This document shows positions 44,410-53,817 of a DNA stretch of 64,000 nt, piece after piece. A model generated the notes under the pieces. The model saw only the letters and a program-made list of their open reading frames with translations, was not told the origin of the DNA and ran no database searches. The DNA lies in contig CP129491.1 in assembly GCA_030584105.1 (NCBI GenBank), forward strand, positions 248,001 through 312,000, in the 5' to 3' direction. The translations under genes were made by a program, and so were the position numbers. This stretch comes from UTCHB3 sp002050155 (GTDB lineage: Bacteria > Bacteroidota > Ignavibacteria > Ignavibacteriales > Ignavibacteriaceae). Every line of letters begins with the position of its first letter. Position 1 is the first letter of the stretch.

Positions 44410-45552
44410 ATGCGTATTATATTCCTGAGTGAAAATCCTTTACCGGCAAATAATGCTTCTGCAAGCCGAATGAGTGCATTGTTAAGAGGACTTTCTGAAT
44501 GGGGAAATGAATGTTCTTTCATTAACTATGACTCACATTATTCTCGCTCTGAGAAACATGAATATTGTACAATAAAGATTAACTACATTGGAATAAGATT
44601 TTTTTCTAATATTTTTAGAAATAGATTATTTTTTAAATTTGATACAATTATATCTTTAATGGTTATCTTCCTTAAAATACCGGTTAGTACTGATTTTATT
44701 TTAATTACTTCTGGAAATTTACTTATTGATTTTCTTATAATGATCTTAAATAAGATTAAAAAGGTACCTGTAATTTATTTTTGTTCTGAAACACCGGAAT
44801 TATATTATCACAATAAAATTTCACGCTTTATTTTTTATAGAACAGTTCATAACTTTTCCGGTGCAGTATTGATTACTGATAAATTAAAGGACTATTTCGA
44901 AGAGAAAGTACGAATTCAGTCGGTCAAAATTGGTTTAACAGTCGAAGATGATAAAAATTTTATAGTAAATGACTCGCAGAATAATAATGATACGCAATTT
45001 TTGTTTTTTATGGGTTCAACATGTAACAATAAGGATGGTTATATTTTTATGGTCGATGTTTTTAACAAATTACAAAGAAAATATCCAAACCTCCGGCTAT
45101 ATGTTGTTTCTTCCTCGCCCAAAAAAGAAATTGTGAATTTGAAAAATTTCAATAAAGAAAAAACTATTATTAAATCTAACCTCGAAAGAAGCGAACTGTT
45201 TTATTACTTAAATCAGGCAATTATTTGCTGCTTACCAAGACCCTTAAATATTCAAAACACTTATGGGTTTCCTACGAAATTAGGAGATTATCTCTTATCT
45301 AAACCTCCTCTGATTACATCGAGGACTTCCGAAATAGACAGATACTTAACGCACCGGCATGATTCCTATCTCTTTGAACCGGATAATCAGACTGAGTTTG
45401 AAAAGGGGATAATCGTATTACTGGAAGATCGTGAACTAAGAGAAAAAATCTCAAAAAATGCTAAATTGACAGTAAAGAATTATTTTAGTTTCCGTAAACA
45501 GGGGGATAAACTTAATATTTTTTTAAAAGAACTTTTGGGAAACCGTGTTTAA
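44410..45552 (+). CDS. Family 4-like glycosyltransferase
   Basis: This 380-residue GT-B fold protein opens MRIIFLSENPLPANNASASRM. A C-terminal donor domain contains FLFFMGSTCNNKDGY and YGFPTKLGDYLLSKPPLITS, where the conserved Glu and small residues of the family lie. It probably adds a sugar to the lipid-linked repeat unit in the cytosol. It follows the polymerase and precedes another GT-B enzyme. Confidence 0.82.
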   Translation: MRIIFLSENPLPANNASASRMSALLRGLSEWGNECSFINYDSHYSRSEKHEYCTIKINYIGIRFFSNIFRNRLFFKFDTIISLMVIFLKIPVSTDFILITSGNLLIDFLIMILNKIKKVPVIYFCSETPELYYHNKISRFIFYRTVHNFSGAVLITDKLKDYFEEKVRIQSVKIGLTVEDDKNFIVNDSQNNNDTQFLFFMGSTCNNKDGYIFMVDVFNKLQRKYPNLRLYVVSSSPKKEIVNLKNFNKEKTIIKSNLERSELFYYLNQAIICCLPRPLNIQNTYGFPTKLGDYLLSKPPLITSRTSEIDRYLTHRHDSYLFEPDNQTEFEKGIIVLLEDRELREKISKNAKLTVKNYFSFRKQGDKLNIFLKELLGNRV

Positions 45553-45621
45553 GAAGTTTATTAAAAACAGTTCACATCAGATGATTTTCTTGGATGCGAG
45601 GTTGTTTATTCGGAATTTCAC

Positions 45622-46677
45622 ATGATAATGATATCAATTTGTCAAATGGGCGTAAGCACTTTTAGGGCTAAGTTCGTTCCTTTATCTCAATTGGATCGTA
45701 TTGAAAAAATATTTGTTGTTCGTAGAAATCCGGGTCCCAAAATACCAAAGGTAGAATATATAGTATTGCCGGGGATATGTAAGTTATCCATTTTTCACCT
45801 GATAGTAAGCCCGATTATTTTAACTTACTATACAGTTAAAAAAAAGGCTGATATAATTTTAACTTATCACTTTATACCTTATTTATTGTTTGGTTTTTTT
45901 GCATCCAAAATGACGAAAAAACCGCATATATTTTGTCAAACCGGTAGTATTTGCCAGCATTATATTGAAAGAAAATGTCTGCGTCGTATAACGAAATCCC
46001 TTTTAAATTCATTGTCTGCTTTTAATGTTCCGGGAATGCAAACTTTAGAATATTGGGTTAATCATGGAATTAATACTGACAAAATAAGAGTGTTACACAG
46101 TACTATCGATACCGAAAAATTTAGCTCCAGGGATGTAGAGAAGAAATTTGATTTCATATATATTGGAGAATTGGGAAGTCATAAACGCGTTGATAAAATA
46201 ATTACGGCATTTTCACAAATAGTTAAAAGTGGAACGGAAGCTTCACTTGCTATTGTTGGTACCGGGAAAGATGAAGATCAACTTAAAACATTGGTGCGCA
46301 GTCTGCAGGTAGAGAATTCTGTTGAGTTTTTTGGCTACCAAAAAGATGTCGTTGAATTTCTTGTATTGGCTAAGATTTTTGTCATGTTTTCAAAAGCTGA
46401 AGGTCTTCCTGTTGCGCTTATGGAAGCAATGTCAACCGAATTGCTGGTGATAGCACCAGATGTGAATAATATTCCGGGTATGCTAAAGAATAATGTTTCG
46501 GGATATTTAGTAGAATCAGGTAACTTTCAAGAATTGTTTGAAAAGATGAATTACGCGTTAACAAATTATCACAATCTTAATCATCTTCGAAAAAATGCAC
46601 GCGAAGAGATTGTTACAAATCATTCTTACGGGGTTGCTGTAAGGAAGTGGGAAATGTTATTTGCCAGACTGACATAA
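45622..46677 (+). CDS. GT-B glycosyltransferase (family 4/1)
   Basis: This 351-residue glycosyltransferase has the donor-domain motifs FIYIGELGSHKRVDKIITAF, AIVGTGKDEDQL and MFSKAEGLPVALMEAMS (E-G-x-P-x-x-x-x-E-A). It probably contributes another linkage of the repeat unit. The second copy of the IS3-family element begins about 50 bases after its stop, without damaging the gene. Confidence 0.88.
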   Translation: MIMISICQMGVSTFRAKFVPLSQLDRIEKIFVVRRNPGPKIPKVEYIVLPGICKLSIFHLIVSPIILTYYTVKKKADIILTYHFIPYLLFGFFASKMTKKPHIFCQTGSICQHYIERKCLRRITKSLLNSLSAFNVPGMQTLEYWVNHGINTDKIRVLHSTIDTEKFSSRDVEKKFDFIYIGELGSHKRVDKIITAFSQIVKSGTEASLAIVGTGKDEDQLKTLVRSLQVENSVEFFGYQKDVVEFLVLAKIFVMFSKAEGLPVALMEAMSTELLVIAPDVNNIPGMLKNNVSGYLVESGNFQELFEKMNYALTNYHNLNHLRKNAREEIVTNHSYGVAVRKWEMLFARLT

Positions 46678-46797
46678 TTTTTTTTATGTTATTGAAGTCT
46701 TAAATTTGTATTTTAAATATTATTTGTAATGCTTCAAGTGGAAATGGAATTTCGTAAATTTATTTAATGTAAAATAATAAAAAAGGAGATTCCTTTC

Positions 46798-47112
46798 ATG
46801 CAAACGAAAAAGAGATTCACCCCCGAGCAAAAAGTCATCATTCTCAGAGAACTTCTTGAGAATAAACTATCCATCAGCCAAGTCGCTGAGAAGTACGGTA
46901 TTCATGTCAACGATATATACGCATGGAAAAAGAAACTCTTCGAAAATGCAACATCGATTTTTGCTAAGAGCGCAGGCAAGTCTGCTGAAGAACGGCTGAG
47001 TTCAGGCAAAGTAGAGCAACTCGAAGAGAAGCTCCGCAAAAGGGATGAAGCTATATCATTCCTCCTTAGAGAGAACATAGAAATAAAAAAAAGTATCGGT
47101 GGGGATCTCTGA
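46798..47112 (+). CDS. IS3-family transposase OrfA, copy 2
   Basis: The 104-residue helix-turn-helix protein is identical to the copy at 13664-13978. AAAAAGGAG precedes the ATG. The last codons contain the A8 slippery run, and the orfB frame overlaps the stop. Confidence 0.95.
   Translation: MQTKKRFTPEQKVIILRELLENKLSISQVAEKYGIHVNDIYAWKKKLFENATSIFAKSAGKSAEERLSSGKVEQLEEKLRKRDEAISFLLRENIEIKKSIGGDL
47085..47092 (+). other. Programmed -1 frameshift slippery run in IS copy 2
   Basis: Eight consecutive A span the last Lys codons of orfA. A -1 slip gives AAG TAT CGG TGG and joins the orfB frame, which stays open through the orfA stop to the ATG at 47166. Confidence 0.7.
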
Positions 47113-47165
47113 ATGGGCTTTGGGTTGAACCTGATATTCGAGACTCAATTATTCGGTTTATTCAG

Positions 47166-48068
47166 ATGATAAGTCCCATAACAGACTACACCATTAAATC
47201 GCTACTGACTCTAATAGGTATTAGTACCGCGAAGTTTTATGATTGGAGGAAACGATCAGGTACCGGTAACAGGCATAACGGTAAAATACCAAAGGGAGGT
47301 TATCTCCTAAATTGGGAGAGAAAGGCCATCATTGACTATGCCCGTGAACACCCGGGAGAAGGGTACCGAAGACTGACTTATTTGATGCTCGATGCTGATG
47401 TTGTTGCCGTAAGTCCTTCTACTACATACCGTGTTCTAAAATCTGCAGGACTGCTTAACCGATGGAATACGGTTAAAAGTTCGAAGAAAGGAACGGGGTT
47501 TGTTCAGCCAACAGGCATTCACCAACATTGGCACACTGATATTAAATATGTTAACTTCAAAGGTTCTTTCTTGTTTTTGATCTCCGTGATCGACGGATAC
47601 AGTCGCTATATTGTCCATCACGAACTCAGGACAAATATGCAGGAGATTGATGTTCAGATCACTCTTCAGAGAGCCCTTGAGAAATGTGAGGGTTACCGTC
47701 CTAGGATCATTTCCGACAACGGCTCTCAATTTGTCTCTAAGGACTTTGCAGCATTCCTAAGGTTTGCCGGACTCGAGCACATCAGAACCTCTGTCAGTTA
47801 TCCGCAAGCTAACGGCAAAATTGAACGGTATCACCGAACCATCAGGAGAGAGTGTATTGCAAGAATTTCGATGATTGATCTTGATGATGCAAGAGAGCAG
47901 GTGGGAAAGTTTATTGACTATTATAATACCGAACGACTACACTCTTCCTTGTTCTTTTTGACTCCGGAAGACTTTTTATTTAACCGTGTAGATGCTAAAT
48001 TAAAGGAGAGAAACAAAAAACTTTTGAACGCTAAATTACTAAGGATGAAGGTGCAGGATTATGCCTGA
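47166..48068 (+). CDS. IS3-family transposase OrfB, copy 2
   Basis: The 300-residue DDE integrase is identical to the copy at 12708-13610, with the Asp-Asp-Glu residues in HTDIKYV, ISDNGSQF and NGKIERYH. It is intact and presumably functional. It is probably expressed mainly as a frameshifted OrfAB fusion, since no clear ribosome binding site precedes its ATG. Confidence 0.95.
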   Translation: MISPITDYTIKSLLTLIGISTAKFYDWRKRSGTGNRHNGKIPKGGYLLNWERKAIIDYAREHPGEGYRRLTYLMLDADVVAVSPSTTYRVLKSAGLLNRWNTVKSSKKGTGFVQPTGIHQHWHTDIKYVNFKGSFLFLISVIDGYSRYIVHHELRTNMQEIDVQITLQRALEKCEGYRPRIISDNGSQFVSKDFAAFLRFAGLEHIRTSVSYPQANGKIERYHRTIRRECIARISMIDLDDAREQVGKFIDYYNTERLHSSLFFLTPEDFLFNRVDAKLKERNKKLLNAKLLRMKVQDYA

Positions 48069-48249
48069 CTTTCTACATTATTTTCAACTGTTAAAATTCT
48101 GTTTTCCGCTGAACCAGTACACTATTATCTTAAGAAATTGAAATTGGTTTTTGATTGATAATGATTTTTTTTTTATTAACAGAACGAAAAATAGAAATAG
48201 TTTTTATGTTATTTATTTTACTTAATGTATCAAAAAATTATTAATTCCC

Positions 48250-49569
48250 ATGAGTTTTAAAAATTTTATAAATAGAGAGGTTTTCTTTCGTATTGGAGAG
48301 TTAGTTATGGGTACTAACACTCTTGCTTACCAAGCAGCAATCAATAAAATGCTTAAATGGTCAAGAAAAGAAATTATTTCATGGCAGGAAAAAAAACTTC
48401 AGTTGTTAATTAACCATGCCTATAACAACACTCAATACTATCGTAACCTTTTTGATATCAATAGAATTAAACCACAAGATATTCAAACGATAGCAGATCT
48501 TGAGCAAATTCCTAAACTAACTAAAGAAATTATTCGAGAGAATTTTCAGGCTTTAACCTCTGTTAAAAATACCATCAGATATAGAAAAGCCTCGACCGGG
48601 GGTTCTATGGGTGATCCTTTAAGATTTTTAGTAAGTAACCCTTCATGGAGTTTCATAAATGCCTTTAAATTTATGGAATGGGAAAAAATTGGCTATAGAC
48701 TGGGGGATAATCATATTGCTTTGGGAAGTAGCTCATTGTTTCCGAGGGAAAAAAGATCTATAAAACATGATTTGTATTACCTTCTTAAAGGTAAGATATC
48801 GGTAAATGGTATAACATTTACGAATGATAAGTATCTGTCAATTGTCAAGATGATGACTGATAATAAAGTAAAATACCTTTATGGATATGCTGCAGCCATT
48901 TATTTGTTTGCAGAATTTGTGCGAGCTAATCGACTTGATTTGCCTTATTTGAAAGGTGTTATTACAACTTCAGAAATCTTATTGCCGGAATATTATTCAA
49001 TTATTAAAGAAGCTTTTAATGTACCTGTTTTGGATGCTTATGGTGCTGCAGATGGCGGGATTAGTGCGTATAAATTAGATGATGGTTTATTTGAAGTTGG
49101 TTATAACGCAATTGCTCAAATCGAAAATAGAGATATTAGTCAACATGGCCCTTTACTTACCACTGATTTACTTAATTATGCCTTCCCATTTATAAGATAT
49201 GAATTAGGCGATGAGGTAAGTCTATCTCAAACTAACGAATCAGTTTTTAACGGACAAGTGTTTAGTAAAGTGTTGGGCCGTACCCCTGATGTAATGCGTT
49301 TTGCGAATGGGCGTACTCTTACCGGACCAGGTTTTACAATTTTATTAAAAGATTTCAATGTCTATGCGTATAGGCTTTATAGTCCCAATGATAAAAACTT
49401 GGTTTGTGAGATACAAAAAAGTCACGGTTTCTCAGTTGAAGAAGAAACTAAAATTCGAGAATCGTTAGAATATCAGGCTGGTGAAAATGTTAAAGTCGAT
49501 ATTCATTTTAAAGATTCCTTTGAGCCACTTCCAAACGGTAAGCGTAATTATTTCATGATAAAAGTATAG
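48250..49569 (+). CDS. PaaK-like (phenylacetate-CoA ligase family) adenylate-forming protein
   Basis: This 439-residue protein is of the CapK/PaaK-like type found in capsule clusters. It has the P-loop-like KASTGGSMGDPLRF, LDAYGAADGG and a LTTDLLNYAFPFIRYELGD motif around the adenylation site. It probably activates a carboxylic acid (an amino acid or other acyl group) for attachment to a sugar. It follows the IS copy and may have been in one operon with the upstream glycosyltransferases before the insertion. Substrate unknown. Confidence 0.83.
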   Translation: MSFKNFINREVFFRIGELVMGTNTLAYQAAINKMLKWSRKEIISWQEKKLQLLINHAYNNTQYYRNLFDINRIKPQDIQTIADLEQIPKLTKEIIRENFQALTSVKNTIRYRKASTGGSMGDPLRFLVSNPSWSFINAFKFMEWEKIGYRLGDNHIALGSSSLFPREKRSIKHDLYYLLKGKISVNGITFTNDKYLSIVKMMTDNKVKYLYGYAAAIYLFAEFVRANRLDLPYLKGVITTSEILLPEYYSIIKEAFNVPVLDAYGAADGGISAYKLDDGLFEVGYNAIAQIENRDISQHGPLLTTDLLNYAFPFIRYELGDEVSLSQTNESVFNGQVFSKVLGRTPDVMRFANGRTLTGPGFTILLKDFNVYAYRLYSPNDKNLVCEIQKSHGFSVEEETKIRESLEYQAGENVKVDIHFKDSFEPLPNGKRNYFMIKV

Positions 49570-49659
49570 GTTAGTTATTTTTAATTTAAAATTATTTAAT
49601 TTTTTAATCGGTGACTTTTTTAGGATGCCATTGTTTTTAATTAATAGTAATTGGACTTC

Positions 49660-50751
49660 ATGAATTTTTTGTTTTTCATAGTTCATCCGTCTAAATTTCA
49701 TGTATTTAAAAATGTAATCCGCCGTCTAAAACATGAAGGCCATCATGTGGATATTCTTATATCTTCAAAAGATGTATTGGAACCTTTATTAATAAGTTCG
49801 GGGTGGGAGTATATCAATTTATTCCCTAAGGGGCGAAAAAATATTAAATTACCGTTTTTTCTTGGTACTGTTATTTATGCTGTATTAACATTATCAAAAC
49901 TACTAAAAATACTAATTAAAAAGAAATACAACTTATTCATTACTGATGATTTACTTTCTTTATTCTCGAAATTATTCCGTACACCATGTTTAGTTTTTAC
50001 AGATGATGATCTTAAAGTTGGTAAGAAATTTGCAATAGTGCTAAGGGGTTCAACAGCAATCCTGGCACCTTCAATCACCGACCTTGGTAAATTTAATGTT
50101 AAAAAAATAGGTTTTAATAGTTATAAAGAACTTGCATATCTTCATCCCGAAGAATTTGAACCAAATCCTTTAATCTTGGAAAAATTCAATCCACAACGAT
50201 TGAAATATGGCATATTTAGGTTGGTTTCTTTGCAAGCTCATCACGATCAGGGACGATCAGGTTTAAATAATAAGCAAGTAGAAAGGCTTATAGATGCCGT
50301 TCAGAAGTACATTAGTATTTTCATTTCTTCGGAGAGACCGTTAGTGCCGGAATTGGAGCAGTACAGAATCAATCTGCCGCCTCAAGATTTTTTACATGCT
50401 TTAAGCTATGCTGATATATATATCGGTGATAGTCAAACTACCTCATCCGAAGCATCTGTGTTGGGAATACCTACCTTTCGTTGTAACGATTTTGCTGAAG
50501 ATATAAGTGTGATGAATGAGAAGGAAGAAGTCTATAATTTAATGCACAGCTACAGACCAAAAGATTTTGATTTAATGTTAGAAAAGATTATCTCCGTTCT
50601 ATCTGATCCATCAGTAAAAGAACAGTATAAAATGAGACGATTAAAAATGTTGGAGGAAAAAATAAATCTGTCAACTTTTATTTTTGATATAATTATGAAA
50701 GTATCAACAAATTCGTATTCTTTTGCTTCTTCGAGTGAGAATCTTAAATGA
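49660..50751 (+). CDS. DUF354-like GT-B fold protein
   Basis: This 363-residue protein has an N-terminal VHPSKFHVFKNVIRRLKHEG opening and a later SYADIYIGDSQTTSSEASVLGIP motif, typical of the DUF354 family related to glycosyltransferases and 2-epimerases. ATG at 49660 is preferred over TTG at 49651. Its stop overlaps wecB as ATGA. The family is frequent in archaeal and bacterial polysaccharide clusters, and it may be a glycosyltransferase. Confidence 0.78.
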   Translation: MNFLFFIVHPSKFHVFKNVIRRLKHEGHHVDILISSKDVLEPLLISSGWEYINLFPKGRKNIKLPFFLGTVIYAVLTLSKLLKILIKKKYNLFITDDLLSLFSKLFRTPCLVFTDDDLKVGKKFAIVLRGSTAILAPSITDLGKFNVKKIGFNSYKELAYLHPEEFEPNPLILEKFNPQRLKYGIFRLVSLQAHHDQGRSGLNNKQVERLIDAVQKYISIFISSERPLVPELEQYRINLPPQDFLHALSYADIYIGDSQTTSSEASVLGIPTFRCNDFAEDISVMNEKEEVYNLMHSYRPKDFDLMLEKIISVLSDPSVKEQYKMRRLKMLEEKINLSTFIFDIIMKVSTNSYSFASSSENLK

Positions 50752-51791
50752 AAAAAGTTCTTTCTATTATCGGAGCAAGACCTCAATTTGTTAAGTTAGC
50801 CCCACTTTCAAAAAAAATCAGACAGAATTTCCACGAAGTTATCATTCATACGGGGCAACACTTTGATGAGAATATGTCTGCAACTTTCTTTAAAGATTTG
50901 GAGCTGCCAAATCCGGATTTTTTCTTAGGCTTAGGCGGTGGTTCTCATGCCCAACAGACTGGACAAATGCTTATAGAACTTGAAAAATTATTGTTATCCG
51001 AAAAGCCAGCGGCAATAATTGTATTTGGAGATACAAACACTACCTTAGCAGGTGCTCTTGCGGCTGCAAAAATTGGAGTGAAAATCGTCCATATAGAGGC
51101 TGGACTTCGCAGTTTTAATCGTTCCATGCCGGAAGAAATCAACAGAATCGTTACTGATCATCTCTCCGATCTTTTATTTGCGCCAACAGAACAAGCAGTT
51201 AAAAATTTAAGAAATGAAAATTTAGGGGGTAATACTCACATTACAGGTGATATCATGGTCGATACATTAAATTACGCGTTAAAAAAGAATCGTGAACTTG
51301 TTAATAATCAACAGTACGATGATTATTATCTAGCAACATTTCACCGACCATATAATGTTGATGATCCGCAAAAATTAAAAACAATTGTTAATGTTCTTTC
51401 CTCTCTTGATAGAAAAGTAATATTTCCGATACATCCGAGGACCAACAAGTTATTAAAGCAGAATGAAATAGTGCCCGGATACAATTTGAAAATTATCAAT
51501 CCGGTTGGATATTTTGAATTCATAACCTTAATGCGTAATTGTAGAAAAATATTAACTGATTCCGGCGGGATTCAAAAAGAAGCATATATATTGGAAAAAC
51601 CCTGTTTGACATTCAGACCCGAAACTGAATGGAAAGAAACTGTAGAAAGTGGATGGAATAAATTAGTGGATTATAACTCGGAAGATGTGATTGATGAGAT
51701 AGTAAATTTTAGAGCACCTGTTGATCGACCGAATTTATTCGGAATGAATGTATCTGAAAAAATGTATGAGATTTTGAAGGAGAAAATTTAA
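50748..51791 (+). CDS. wecB: UDP-N-acetylglucosamine 2-epimerase, non-hydrolysing (WecB/WbpI type)
   Basis: This 347-residue protein has IIGARPQFVKLAPLS, FGDTNTTLAGALAA, HIEAGLRSFNRSMPEEINR, FPIHPRT and LTDSGGIQKEAY. It interconverts UDP-GlcNAc and UDP-ManNAc or the diacetamido-uronic acid versions (WbpI). Because the next gene is a WbpG-like amidotransferase, a WbpI-like role in making a ManNAc3NAc-type uronic acid is attractive but unproven. It is tightly packed with its neighbours, one base apart from the next gene. Confidence 0.88.
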   Translation: MKKVLSIIGARPQFVKLAPLSKKIRQNFHEVIIHTGQHFDENMSATFFKDLELPNPDFFLGLGGGSHAQQTGQMLIELEKLLLSEKPAAIIVFGDTNTTLAGALAAAKIGVKIVHIEAGLRSFNRSMPEEINRIVTDHLSDLLFAPTEQAVKNLRNENLGGNTHITGDIMVDTLNYALKKNRELVNNQQYDDYYLATFHRPYNVDDPQKLKTIVNVLSSLDRKVIFPIHPRTNKLLKQNEIVPGYNLKIINPVGYFEFITLMRNCRKILTDSGGIQKEAYILEKPCLTFRPETEWKETVESGWNKLVDYNSEDVIDEIVNFRAPVDRPNLFGMNVSEKMYEILKEKI

Positions 51792-53801
51792 ATGTGTGGT
51801 TTGTTTGGAGTTATCGTAAAATCTCAAGATCATAATGAATTTCAATTTAAAAATTTAATAAAAAATCTTTCAAAGTATTCTGAGGTTAGAGGCGTTGATT
51901 CATCGGGTTTTTGTTTTGTTGATGACAATAGTAAAAGTTATGAAATTATAAAAGGTGCAACCAGAATTTCCCAGCTCTTGAAATCAACCCGATTACTCAA
52001 CAGAGTTAAACCTTTGAAAAACGGATTATTGTTTGCTTTCGGTCATACTCGTTTAGTAACTAACGGATCTCAGTTAAGCGATGAGAATAATCAGCCGGTT
52101 ATTAAAGATGGTATTGTTGGAGTACATAACGGAATTATTGTAAATGATAATGAAATTTGGGCAAAATACCCGTCGCTTAAAAGACAATATGAAATTGATA
52201 CAGAAGTACTCATTTCTTTGCTAAAGTATTTCTTATCAACTGGGATGAGTTTGGATAATGCGTTACTTGCAGTTGAGAAAGAAATAGAAGGTACTATCTC
52301 AATTGCTTTATTGTTTGATGACAGTTCAGATTTTTTAGTTTATTCTAATTATGGTTCCCTTTATATTTTAACGGATTATAAAAGCATTTTTATACTGGCT
52401 TCCGAAAAGAACATTTTAACAAAACTCATCGAAAAACACAGTTATTTAAAAAATAAAGAAGAGTTTCGAATCGAGCAGATTCGACCTTTAACCGGATACT
52501 TGGTTAATTTTAACAATCATAAGATTACCACTTTCGATTTAAATAGTGGAAAAACAATTCATTTAACTAAACTGAATGAAAAATTTTCTATTCATATTGA
52601 AAATATTCACACTAAGACTGAACAAATTCCGGCTGTTGTTGATTCTGAAGAATTCAGGATAAACCCAATTTATCAGAATGAAAGAGAAATGCTGGAATTT
52701 AATCTGGACAGAATTTCAAATCAAAGAAGATGCACTAAATGTATTCTACCAGATACCTTTCCTTTTATTGAATTTGATGAGAAAGGAGTATGTAATTATT
52801 GCAGAAATTATAAACAGAAAAATCAAACTAAACCAATAAGTGAGCTTTTTGAACTGGTAGAACCTTATCGTAAGAAAAAGGGAACCCCTGATGTACTTAT
52901 TCCCTTCAGTGGAGGACGGGACAGTAGTTTTTCGCTTCATATTGTAAAGGAAATGTTAAATCTAAATCCCATTGCTTATACTTATGACTGGGGAATGGTA
53001 ACTGATCTTGCGAGAAGAAATATTGCCCGTTTGTGTGGAAAGTTAGGAGTAGAGCACATTATTGTCTCAGCTAATATCAAATGGAAACGGGAGAATATAC
53101 GAAAAAATATACTGGCATGGCTGAGAAAACCTCACTTAGGAATGATACCACTCTTTATGGCAGGCGATAAGTATTTCTATTACTATGCAAATAAAGTAAA
53201 GAAACAGAATGATATTCAATTGACTCTTTATGGCATGAATAATTTGGAAAATACAGATTTCAAAGTCGGTTTTGCCGGAATACCTCCAAATTTTTCTAAG
53301 GAGCGGATATATTCGCTAAAATTATTTGATCAATTGCGCCTGTTTGCTTTTATGGGGCAACAATATCTGACAAATTCAAGGTATCTCAATCAATCATTAT
53401 TTGACACTATTGGATCGTTTATAGTTCGATTTTTTAACCCAAAAGAGGGTTATTATCATCTTTTTGACTATTATGCATGGAATGAAAAGGAAATCGAAGA
53501 CACAATTATTAAGGAATATGATTGGGAAACATCTAAAGATACAAAAACAACCTGGCGTATTGGAGACGGTACTGCAAGTTTCTACAATTATATATATACT
53601 ACTTTAACCGGTTTTAGTGAAAACGATACTTTTCGAAGCAATCAAATTCGTGAGAATCTAATTTCACGCGATGAAGCTTTGGAATTTATATATGATGAAA
53701 ATCAACCAAGATATGAATCTTTAAAGTGGTATTTAACGATTTTAGGACTTGATTTTAAAGAAGTAATTCAAAAAATTAATTCAATGCCAAAACATTATTA
53801 A
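51792..53801 (+). CDS. Fused class II glutaminase and N-acetyl-sugar amidotransferase (WbpG-like)
   Basis: This 669-residue two-domain protein has Cys2 (MCGLFGVIV) as N-terminal nucleophile of an Ntn glutaminase, with RGVDSSG, GHTRLVTNG and HNGII motifs (residues 1-about 250). From about 310 it is a WbpG-type PP-loop ATPase, with zinc Cys 314/317/334/337 (CTKC, CNYC), PP-loop SGGRDSS at 373-379, YDWGM and LYGMNNLENTDFK. In Pseudomonas aeruginosa WbpG gets ammonia from a separate HisH-like class I glutaminase. Here a class II glutaminase is fused to it. It should amidinate an acetamido sugar. The domain order resembles asparagine synthetase B. Confidence 0.85.
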   Translation: MCGLFGVIVKSQDHNEFQFKNLIKNLSKYSEVRGVDSSGFCFVDDNSKSYEIIKGATRISQLLKSTRLLNRVKPLKNGLLFAFGHTRLVTNGSQLSDENNQPVIKDGIVGVHNGIIVNDNEIWAKYPSLKRQYEIDTEVLISLLKYFLSTGMSLDNALLAVEKEIEGTISIALLFDDSSDFLVYSNYGSLYILTDYKSIFILASEKNILTKLIEKHSYLKNKEEFRIEQIRPLTGYLVNFNNHKITTFDLNSGKTIHLTKLNEKFSIHIENIHTKTEQIPAVVDSEEFRINPIYQNEREMLEFNLDRISNQRRCTKCILPDTFPFIEFDEKGVCNYCRNYKQKNQTKPISELFELVEPYRKKKGTPDVLIPFSGGRDSSFSLHIVKEMLNLNPIAYTYDWGMVTDLARRNIARLCGKLGVEHIIVSANIKWKRENIRKNILAWLRKPHLGMIPLFMAGDKYFYYYANKVKKQNDIQLTLYGMNNLENTDFKVGFAGIPPNFSKERIYSLKLFDQLRLFAFMGQQYLTNSRYLNQSLFDTIGSFIVRFFNPKEGYYHLFDYYAWNEKEIEDTIIKEYDWETSKDTKTTWRIGDGTASFYNYIYTTLTGFSENDTFRSNQIRENLISRDEALEFIYDENQPRYESLKWYLTILGLDFKEVIQKINSMPKHY

Positions 53802-53817
53802 AAAGTATAAATATTAA

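Larger units (their letters stand above)
46725..48121 (+). mobile_element. IS3-family insertion sequence, copy 2 (1397 bp)
   Basis: This copy has the same length and the same two proteins as copy 1, in the opposite orientation. The ends are TGTAATGCTTCAAGTGG at 46725 and CAGTACA ending at 48121. The flanks (TATT on the left, CTAT on the right) do not form a clean 4-bp target duplication, unlike copy 1. It lies between a glycosyltransferase and a PaaK-like gene and disrupts neither. Confidence 0.95.
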
